Shown piece by piece: positions 1-4,761 of a DNA stretch of 7,291 nt. Under the pieces are notes generated by a model. It did no database searches. It was not told the origin of the DNA and saw only the letters and a list, made by a program, of their open reading frames with translations. A program made the position numbers and the translations under genes. Each line of letters opens with the position of its first letter. Positions within the stretch are counted from its first letter, which is position 1. The DNA is from Candidatus Cloacimonadota bacterium (GTDB lineage: Bacteria > Cloacimonadota > Cloacimonadia > Cloacimonadales > WRIO01), in assembly GCA_017998585.1 (NCBI GenBank), contig JAGOCT010000082.1:1-7291 (forward strand), given 5' to 3'.

Positions 1-299
1 ATTTTAATATTTTTGACGTGGAAAACGATCAGATTGTTAAAAGCGAATCAATCCCTAATCCTGGTCATCGTCCTGGATTTTTACCCAATTTCTTAGGTGA
101 TCTGGGTGTAAATGTTATTATCTCTGGCGGTATGGGCGGTGGTGCAATTGACATCTTCAATTCAAGGGATATTGAAGTCATCGTCGGTGCAATGGGAGAT
201 GCCAGACAACTGGCTGAAAAATACATCAAAGGTGAACTGAAATCTACCGGATCGGTTTGTCATAGTCATGCACATCATGATGACAGTTGTGGTCATTAA
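1..299 (+). CDS. NifX/FeMo-cofactor-binding-like protein, 3' part
   Basis: The frame is open from the window edge (first full codon at 3) to TAA at 297-299, so the 5' end is missing. The protein looks like the small dinitrogenase iron-molybdenum cofactor family (NifX/NifY/NifB C-terminal domain type), which in many anaerobes occurs as stand-alone proteins of about 100-130 residues, often with no link to nitrogen fixation. Visible marks are the ENPGH-like stretch (NPGHRPGFLPNFL), the GVNVIISGGMGGGAIDIF segment where the family has a glycine-rich turn, and IEVIVGAMGDA followed by a helix ending in KGEL. The tail is rich in His and Cys (CHSHAHHDDSCGH) and probably binds metal. A GTG at 18 could be read as a start, but homology continues upstream of it (FNIFDVEND), so it is internal. 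The cofactor or metal cargo is unknown. It is separated from the dcw operon by a terminator and appears functionally unrelated to it. Confidence 0.85.
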   Translation, partial: FNIFDVENDQIVKSESIPNPGHRPGFLPNFLGDLGVNVIISGGMGGGAIDIFNSRDIEVIVGAMGDARQLAEKYIKGELKSTGSVCHSHAHHDDSCGH

Positions 300-353
300 A
301 TCGGTTTTTTTGAGATAATTTTTTAATTCTCAATAACTCATTTCGAATTTTGT

Positions 354-385
354 AAAAGACGTCCAATTTGGGCGTCTTTAATTTT
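354..385 (+). terminator. Rho-independent terminator after the NifX-like gene
   Basis: AAAGACGTCC at 355-364 pairs with GGGCGTCTTT at 370-379 across the 5-base loop AATTT. This gives a 10-pair stem with one G-T wobble. It is followed by a T-rich run (TTTAATTTT, 377-385). It lies 55 bases after the stop codon of the upstream gene and is the obvious end of that transcription unit. The T tract is interrupted by AA, so termination strength is uncertain. Confidence 0.8.
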
Positions 386-396
386 AAGCGCCAAAA

Positions 397-418
397 AATT
401 GTGATCACAATTGTGATT
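397..418. promoter_or_regulatory. Nested palindrome, possible operator
   Basis: AATTGTGATCACAATT (397-412) is a perfect 16-base palindrome. It overlaps a second perfect palindrome, ATCACAATTGTGAT (404-417). The block therefore holds the element TTGTGAT three times in alternating orientation, and AATTGTGAT occurs as a direct repeat with a 12-base period (397 and 409). This symmetry is typical of binding sites for dimeric regulators. The half sites resemble TGTGA/TCACA of CRP-type sites, but the usual 6-base spacer is absent. No promoter is obvious beside it and mraZ begins 440 bases further on, so a regulatory role is only an inference. Confidence 0.35.
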
Positions 419-456
419 CGAAAGCGTCAATAAGATCGCTAAAAAACTTTTTTGAG

Positions 457-570
457 ATTCTGGTAGCTTGCGTTACAAGGATTCACAAGCTGGTAGCTTG
501 CGGTACAAGGATTCACAAGCTGGTAGCTTGCGGTACAAGGATTCACAAGCTGGTAGCTTGCGGTACAAGC
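457..570. repeat. 30-base tandem repeat array, 3 full and 1 short copy
   Basis: Full copies lie at 481-510, 511-540 and 541-570. They are identical except for the last base of the third (C instead of G). A first copy at 457-480 is 24 bases long; it lacks ACAAGC after the opening ATTC and has GTT where the others have GGT. Each full unit contains the hairpin CAAGCT-GGT-AGCTTG and an alternative overlapping fold, CTTG-CGGTA-CAAG, so the two cannot form together. The near-perfect identity of the copies suggests recent expansion by slippage or unequal exchange. No spacers separate the units, so this is not a CRISPR array. Because 30 is divisible by three, the array is open in some frames and creates a ten-residue peptide repeat in a spurious minus-strand frame (439-666). 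Confidence 0.95.
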
Positions 571-577
571 GTACCAG
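550..577. repeat. Long hairpin at the right end of the repeat array
   Basis: CTGGTAGCTTG (550-560) in the last repeat unit pairs with CAAGCGTACCAG (566-577) around the loop CGGTA. This makes 11 base pairs with one bulged G at 571. The right arm (571-577) lies outside the array and looks like a partial inverted copy of the unit. No T tract follows on either strand, so it is not a standard intrinsic terminator. Confidence 0.7.
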
Positions 578-745
578 ATATATAAGTTATTAAAAAACAT
601 GGAAATATTAAAAAAAAGCGGTCTCTTGAGATCTTTATCTTCATTTTTTAACTTACAAAAACACAATATGATATGGATTGATTTACAGTAAAAATCAGTT
701 TAAAAGGATAACTCAAAATAAAATCAAAAAAACTCAAAAAAAAGC

Positions 746-774
746 TTGACTTTATATCATGTTTTGTCAATATT
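746..774 (+). promoter_or_regulatory. Probable sigma70-type promoter of the dcw operon
   Basis: TTGACT (746-751) matches the -35 consensus at five of six positions. After a 17-base spacer comes AATATT (769-774), which matches the -10 consensus at four of six. An A-rich tract lies just upstream (about 718-743), as expected of an UP-like element. Transcription would begin near 781 and leave a leader of about 80 bases before mraZ. It is the best such pair found in the gap, but no experiment supports it. Confidence 0.55.
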
Positions 775-790
775 AGTCATGTTTGATCAA
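757..790. promoter_or_regulatory. Direct repeat over the promoter, operator candidate
   Basis: TCATGTTTTGTCAA (757-770) and TCATGTTTGATCAA (777-790) agree at 12 of 14 positions and start 20 bases apart, about two helical turns. The first copy fills the promoter spacer and touches the -10 box; the second covers the predicted start of transcription. A protein bound here would block RNA polymerase. MraZ itself, which is known to bind direct repeats upstream of its own gene in other bacteria, is the first candidate. The TGGG repeats bound by the E. coli protein are not present here. Confidence 0.4.
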
Positions 791-802
791 AAAAAATCAA
801 AC
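781..802. repeat. Inverted repeat at the start of the leader
   Basis: GTTTGAT (781-787) and ATCAAAC (796-802) form a perfect 7-base inverted repeat across a mostly A loop of 8 bases. It overlaps the second copy of the promoter direct repeat. It could be a protein-binding dyad or a weak RNA hairpin at the 5' end of the dcw message. It has no T tract, so it is not a terminator. Confidence 0.4.
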
Positions 803-815
803 AATCTCATATAAG

Positions 816-839
816 TGATTGGCAAAATGCCTTGAATCA
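816..839 (+). promoter_or_regulatory. Small leader stem-loop before the mraZ ribosome site
   Basis: TGATTGGC (816-823) pairs with GCC (829-831) and AATCA (835-839), with TTG (832-834) unpaired. This gives an 8-pair interrupted stem around the loop AAAAT. It ends 8 bases before the purine-rich ribosome site at 848-855. It may only help expose that site; a regulatory role is not shown. Confidence 0.3.
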
Positions 840-847
840 ATAAGTTG

Positions 848-855
848 AAAGGAGG
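848..855 (+). promoter_or_regulatory. Strong Shine-Dalgarno that sets the mraZ start
   Basis: AAAGGAGG at 848-855 is an almost full match to the anti-Shine-Dalgarno sequence. It stands 4 bases before GTG at 860. The in-frame TTG at 845 lies before this site and cannot be served by it, so GTG 860 is the preferred start. Confidence 0.8.
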
Positions 856-859
856 AATC

Positions 860-1300
860 GTGTCTGGGGATTTTTTAGGAACCTTTGAAAATTCTGTCAA
901 TAAACAACGAATAATTATTCCAGCTCCGTTTAAAGCGAAATTTTCGCACGAAGCAGACCAAAGTGCTATTGTTACGATTGGACCTAATCAATCCATCGCG
1001 ATATATCCTCTGGATAACTGGAAAAGTTTGAAAGAAAAGGCAGCAAACGGAGACGATCGGGCGAAAAGATTTTTAAATAACCTGATTGATTTCGCTTGTC
1101 CGGAGCAAGCGCTTGAAGGTCCCGGCAGAATCAGAATCAGTGACGAGCTCCTGGATATTGCCAATATTAGTGAAACCGTGATTATTAAAGGTGAGGGTTC
1201 TTATATTACTTTATGGAATCCTGAGAAATTTAAAGAAATGCGTGTGCGTAAACTGAGTGCTCATCAAAGCGAATTTAACTCAATGGATTATCAATTATGA
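860..1300 (+). CDS. mraZ: Transcriptional regulator MraZ
   Basis: This encodes a 146-residue protein, close to the usual family length of about 140-150. MraZ is a DNA-binding protein of the AbrB/SpoVT fold that forms rings and controls the dcw cluster through repeats in its own promoter region. Two swapped-hairpin modules are visible: residues 5-60 opening with FLGTFENSVNKQRIIIPAPF, and residues 80-135 with GPGRIRISDELL at 87-98. The family signature is DxKGR in each half. Here the first half reads NKQR (residues 14-17), with Asn for Asp and Gln for Gly, while the second keeps GR. The GTG start is preferred over the TTG at 845 because a strong ribosome site lies between them and MraZ proteins begin just ahead of the first module. 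It is the first gene of the operon and its stop TGA overlaps the rsmH ATG by four bases. The identification is firm; the altered first motif suggests an unusual DNA target. Confidence 0.93.
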   Translation: MSGDFLGTFENSVNKQRIIIPAPFKAKFSHEADQSAIVTIGPNQSIAIYPLDNWKSLKEKAANGDDRAKRFLNNLIDFACPEQALEGPGRIRISDELLDIANISETVIIKGEGSYITLWNPEKFKEMRVRKLSAHQSEFNSMDYQL

Positions 1301-2250
1301 CCTATCATGTCCCTGTAATGGTTAATGAAGTATTAGATTATATGAAACTTAAAGATGGCGGTCTTTATGTGGATGCTACTTTAGGTGGAGGTGGTCATAG
1401 TTTTGAAATGTTATCCAGACAGTCAGGGATTCGATTAATTGGTTTTGATCAGGATCAGGATGCGATTGATTATGCAGGAAAACGACTGGAAGCATTTCAT
1501 CATCAGGTCTCAATCATCAAAGATAATTTTAAAAATATGAGAACAAGGCTGGCTTTAGAGAAAATTAACTATATAGATGGTGCTTTATTTGATATTGGCG
1601 TCTCAACCTATCAGATTTCCAATCCGGAAAAGGGTTTTATGTTTATGGAAGATTCTCCTCTTGATATGAGAATGAATCAGGATAATCCTCTGACAGCAGA
1701 GCAAATCGTCAATGAATACAGTGAAGCCCAGTTAAAAGAAATCTTTTTTAATTTTGGAGAAGAAAACTTTTCTGCTCATATTGCAAATGCAATTGTATAT
1801 CACCGCAATGAGCATCGGATTAGCAGAACTGGAGAATTAAGCGCTATTATCGATAAAAGTTTAAATCATATCAATCGAAAACATCAGGTTGAAATCAACA
1901 GTATAAAAAGTAAAGCCAGAATATTTCAGGCTTTACGGATTGCAGTAAATGATGAATTGGGTATATTAGAACAATCATTACTGGATGCCATTTACTGTTT
2001 AAGACCAGGTGGACGTTTACTTGTCATCTCATGGCATAGTCTGGAAGACCGTATTGTGAAACAATTATTTCAAAGAGAATCATTAGATTGTCTTTGTGAT
2101 AAGAGTATTCCTCAGTGTATCTGCCAGCATAAAGCCTTAGTGAAAATAATGACCAAAAAGCCTGTCGTGCCTCAGGAAAATGAGATTTATGAGAATTCCA
2201 ATGCACGCAGTGCTAAACTCAGAGTTGTAGAAAAATTAGGGAGGAAATGA
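1297..2250 (+). CDS. rsmH: 16S rRNA (cytosine(1402)-N4)-methyltransferase RsmH
   Basis: This is a 317-residue cytoplasmic enzyme that uses S-adenosylmethionine to methylate N4 of C1402 in the decoding region of 16S rRNA. It is also called MraW. Family marks in order are the N-terminal HVPVMVNEVLDYM, the SAM-binding loop DATLGGGGHS (26-35), FDQDQDA with acidic residues 51 and 53, DIGVS (99-103), PLDMRM (121-126), the inserted helical domain (about 130-215), LRIAVNDELGIL, RPGGRLLVISWHSLEDR with Trp-His at 246-247 (many members have Phe before the His), and C-terminal NARSAKLRVVEK. A CxC...CxC stretch at 265-276 occurs in many RsmH proteins and may bind a metal. The ATG overlaps the mraZ stop (ATGA) and no ribosome site is seen before it, so translation is probably coupled to mraZ. 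Confidence 0.97.
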   Translation: MTYHVPVMVNEVLDYMKLKDGGLYVDATLGGGGHSFEMLSRQSGIRLIGFDQDQDAIDYAGKRLEAFHHQVSIIKDNFKNMRTRLALEKINYIDGALFDIGVSTYQISNPEKGFMFMEDSPLDMRMNQDNPLTAEQIVNEYSEAQLKEIFFNFGEENFSAHIANAIVYHRNEHRISRTGELSAIIDKSLNHINRKHQVEINSIKSKARIFQALRIAVNDELGILEQSLLDAIYCLRPGGRLLVISWHSLEDRIVKQLFQRESLDCLCDKSIPQCICQHKALVKIMTKKPVVPQENEIYENSNARSAKLRVVEKLGRK

Positions 2251-2606
2251 TGAAACCTGTGGTTGTTTGTGGAATTTTACTCTTGGTTCGTGTGTTTTTA
2301 ATGCAGTTTAGTCAACATAGTGTGTTGATGAACTATCGTGAAATCAAGGAGTTAAAATCAGAATTAGTTGCCGCAAGAAATTGTAAGGCTGAGTTATTGT
2401 CGAAAAATAATCAGTTATGTTTAAGAGAACGTATTTGTAATTATGCTTCCAGTAATCTGGGTTTGTTTAATCCTATTTCATCAGATTCAACCGCATCAGC
2501 TCGTATTTCTTATGTTCGTGAAAATAAGAAGAACGATAATGTGATGTATAGTTTAATTGATTTCATTTCACCAGAAGCTCAGGCACTAAATCCACAAAAT
2601 GAATAG
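2250..2606 (+). CDS. ftsL: FtsL-like division protein
   Basis: This 118-residue protein is assigned by structure and position. An N-terminal hydrophobic segment (residues 3-18) is followed by a predicted coiled coil (about 27-58, with MNYREIKELKSELVAARN). Then comes RERICNYASSNLGLFNP, which resembles the segment after the coiled coil in FtsL/DivIC proteins where a helix ends in LGM-P. FtsL works with FtsB and FtsQ to recruit and activate FtsW-FtsI at the septum. Lying between rsmH and ftsI is the classical ftsL place. Two ATGs stand in tandem at 2247 and 2250. AGGGAGG (2238-2244) is 5 bases before the second but only 2 before the first, so 2250 is preferred; the first would add one Met. The membrane segment is short and holds Arg14, which is odd. 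Sequence similarity is weak, as is usual for FtsL. Confidence 0.75.
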   Translation: MKPVVVCGILLLVRVFLMQFSQHSVLMNYREIKELKSELVAARNCKAELLSKNNQLCLRERICNYASSNLGLFNPISSDSTASARISYVRENKKNDNVMYSLIDFISPEAQALNPQNE

Positions 2607-4761
2607 ACGGCTTTTTATTCTCAAAATTATTATTTTTTTATTAGCCCTTTTATGGGCTATTTACTTGTTTATTGTGCAGATTTTTGACCCTTTTAATCTA
2701 TCATATAGACGTCAGGTTAGATACAATCCCAGTAAGGAAATCAGTATTCCTGTCAGGGGAAATATTTATGACCGAAATGGAGAAATGTTTGCTAGTACCA
2801 TTAAATTCTATCAGATAGATGTGGATCGGAACAAGGTTTTTACTTATAGCAAGAAGAAAAAAAAGAATCCTGCTGAAGTTTTTGATTACATAAGTACTGT
2901 GATTTGCAAGTACTCTGAAGAAGAAAAATCCAAAGTACTCAATAAACTTTTGAACAAAAAATCTAATACCGTTCTTATCTCAAATTCAATAAAAGAATCG
3001 GAACTACTTAATATTACAAACGAACTTGAAAAAAAGAATTTGTCTGTAATCATCCCTTCTTTCAGATCAATGCAACGAATATACTCCAAAGGGAAATTAG
3101 GTGCCAGACTCTTAGGCTTGGTAAAAGAAATCCAGGATGAAAGTGATCCTAAAAACAGGTCGGTTTATCGAATGGAAGGTTTTTGTGGAGTTGAAGCTTC
3201 TTTTGATGAATATCTAAAAGGCGAATATGGCTGGAAAGAAACACTTTATGATGCCAATAAATCGATTGTGACTTATCCGGATCTTCAGGAAAAACCGGCA
3301 AAAGACGGTAATGCCGTGTATCTTACCATTGATTCAGAAATTCAGCAAATTGTCGAAGATAACCTGTGGGAAGGGATTAAAAAATATAATGCAGCTAATG
3401 CCATGGCTGTTGTCATGAATCCAAAAACCGGTGAGATTCTCGCAATGGCTGGATTATCACGAAGTGATGGAAACACCAGTGAATCCTTAATACGTTCGAG
3501 TATGAACCTGCCTGTTACTCATCGATTTGAACCTGGCTCAACCATCAAACCATTTGTCTCATTGTTGGCGCTTGATAAAAAATTGTTTAGAAGTAATGAT
3601 TTAATTAATTGTGCTAGATACAATGTGGGCAGAAGAACAATTAAGGACAGTCATGAACTGGGCACAATCAGTTTTGAAGATGTGATTGTTAAATCCAGTA
3701 ATGTCGGTATTGCAAAGGTAGCAGAAAGAATTGGATCAGTTGAGCTGTATAATCGTTATATCGCATTAGGGTTTGGACATAAAACAGGTGCAAATATATA
3801 CGGTGAGAGTGCGGGAAATTTGAAAAAATATACGGACTGGAGTGGATATACCCTTCATTCTCTATCCTTCGGACAGGAAATGACCGTAAATACGCTACAA
3901 TTGACGAATGCCTACAGTACAATTGCCAATGGTGGAAAAGTATTGAGACCCTATATATTAAAAGAAGTCAGAGATGCAAACAATAAAATTATTACAAAGA
4001 CAGAACCAAAAGTCATTCGGACAATTTCTAATGTCAATAATATAAAATTAGAACAACAATATTTGAAAAATGTTGTTGAAAGAGGAACTGCAACAACTAC
4101 TCGTTTAAACTACGTATCAATTGGTGGAAAAACAGGTACAGCAGAGAAAAAGGCAGAAGGCTCAGCTGGATATGGTAAATATACCTATTCTTCTGTATTC
4201 TCTGGATTTTTCCCTGTCGAAGATCCTCAATATGCAATCACTGTGATGTTTGATGAACCAGATTATGCTTACCATTTTGGATCGATGTCTTCAGTACCAA
4301 CTTTTAAAAAAATAACAGAGCAAATCATTGCATTACCAACTTGTAAGCTAATTCCTAATATGAAACAGGGAAAACAGATCATGGTAAAAATGCCTGATGT
4401 CATGGGACTTAGTATTAGCGAAGCAAGAAGTAAATTGAATAAAAATAATATTAAGTATCAGATGATAGAAAATGACTTAAATGGAATTGTTATCAATCAG
4501 TTTCCAAAACCAGATGTCTCTTTTGACAGTGTGAACGAAGCAATTGTAGTCGTGGATAAAAAAGTGAATTTAAGCAAGCAGAAGATTGATACCTCTCAAA
4601 TGCCAAACCTGGTGGGAATGACACTCAGAAAAGCAATTAGTTTGGCAAAGAGTTTAAAGATTGAACTGGAAATTTCTGGGAGTGGAATCATTACCGCTCA
4701 ATCGATTCAACCAGGAGAAAAAATAAAATTTTTACAAAAATGTAAAGTGAAGGCAGAATGA
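2599..4761 (+). CDS. ftsI: Class B penicillin-binding protein FtsI with PASTA
   Basis: This 720-residue membrane-anchored transpeptidase cross-links septal peptidoglycan with FtsW. Residues 5-27 form the single membrane anchor. The pedestal domain follows and includes RGNIYDRNG (53-61). The transpeptidase domain (about 250-585) has all three active-site motifs: STIK with catalytic Ser314 and Lys317, SSN at 366-368, and KTG at 511-513. The C-terminus adds two PASTA domains, about 597-655 (MPDVMGLSISEARSKL) and 668-720 (MPNLVGMTLRKAISLA). This resembles PBP2x/SpoVD-type FtsI and makes it longer than E. coli FtsI (588 residues). The place between ftsL and murE supports FtsI rather than an elongation PBP2. 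The ATG lies inside the ftsL-like gene (8-base overlap) with no clear ribosome site, so coupled translation is likely. A run of eight A (2857-2864), in a Lys-rich loop, is a possible slippage or sequencing-error spot, but the frame is intact. Confidence 0.95.
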   Translation: MNRRLFILKIIIFLLALLWAIYLFIVQIFDPFNLSYRRQVRYNPSKEISIPVRGNIYDRNGEMFASTIKFYQIDVDRNKVFTYSKKKKKNPAEVFDYISTVICKYSEEEKSKVLNKLLNKKSNTVLISNSIKESELLNITNELEKKNLSVIIPSFRSMQRIYSKGKLGARLLGLVKEIQDESDPKNRSVYRMEGFCGVEASFDEYLKGEYGWKETLYDANKSIVTYPDLQEKPAKDGNAVYLTIDSEIQQIVEDNLWEGIKKYNAANAMAVVMNPKTGEILAMAGLSRSDGNTSESLIRSSMNLPVTHRFEPGSTIKPFVSLLALDKKLFRSNDLINCARYNVGRRTIKDSHELGTISFEDVIVKSSNVGIAKVAERIGSVELYNRYIALGFGHKTGANIYGESAGNLKKYTDWSGYTLHSLSFGQEMTVNTLQLTNAYSTIANGGKVLRPYILKEVRDANNKIITKTEPKVIRTISNVNNIKLEQQYLKNVVERGTATTTRLNYVSIGGKTGTAEKKAEGSAGYGKYTYSSVFSGFFPVEDPQYAITVMFDEPDYAYHFGSMSSVPTFKKITEQIIALPTCKLIPNMKQGKQIMVKMPDVMGLSISEARSKLNKNNIKYQMIENDLNGIVINQFPKPDVSFDSVNEAIVVVDKKVNLSKQKIDTSQMPNLVGMTLRKAISLAKSLKIELEISGSGIITAQSIQPGEKIKFLQKCKVKAE

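Larger units (their letters stand above)
386..740. other. Intergenic stretch with no convincing gene
   Basis: Apart from the palindrome at 397-418, the tandem array at 457-570 and its flanking hairpin, this stretch shows no gene that can be supported. A minus-strand frame (439-666) needs a TTG start without a ribosome site and is largely made of the repeat array. A 30-codon plus-strand frame (599-691, ATG to TAA) also lacks a ribosome site. No tRNA cloverleaf was recognised. The part from 690 on is very A-rich and leads into the promoter. Confidence 0.6.

Noticed and set aside
18..20. GTG as the start of the NifX-like gene
   Set aside because: The frame is open to the window edge and family-like residues precede this codon, so the gene is cut by the edge rather than starting here.
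310..333. TTGAGA...TCTCAA inverted repeat as a terminator
   Set aside because: The stem is only 6 pairs with a 12-base AT loop and no T tract after it; the hairpin at 354-385 is a far better terminator.
397..418. A genuine CRP or FNR site
   Set aside because: The TGTGA/TCACA halves abut without the 6-base spacer of CRP sites, and TTGAT-N4-ATCAA of FNR is not present.
457..570. CRISPR array
   Set aside because: The repeats are directly adjacent with no unique spacers, and no cas genes are in the window.
618..648. GGTCTCTTGAGATC followed by a T-rich run as a terminator
   Set aside because: The stem is only about five pairs with a wobble, and the T-rich run begins late and is interrupted; there is no gene upstream for it to end.
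439..666. Minus-strand frame of 75 codons with a ten-residue peptide repeat (CTASYQLVNP)
   Set aside because: It starts with TTG without a ribosome site, and its repetitive part is simply the 30-base DNA array read in an open frame. Nothing in the rest is recognisable.
599..691. Plus-strand small ORF of 30 codons
   Set aside because: It has no ribosome site, low-complexity AT-rich composition and no recognisable feature.
845..847. TTG as the mraZ start
   Set aside because: It lies before the strong Shine-Dalgarno at 848-855, which instead serves GTG 860; the five extra residues are just the translated ribosome site.
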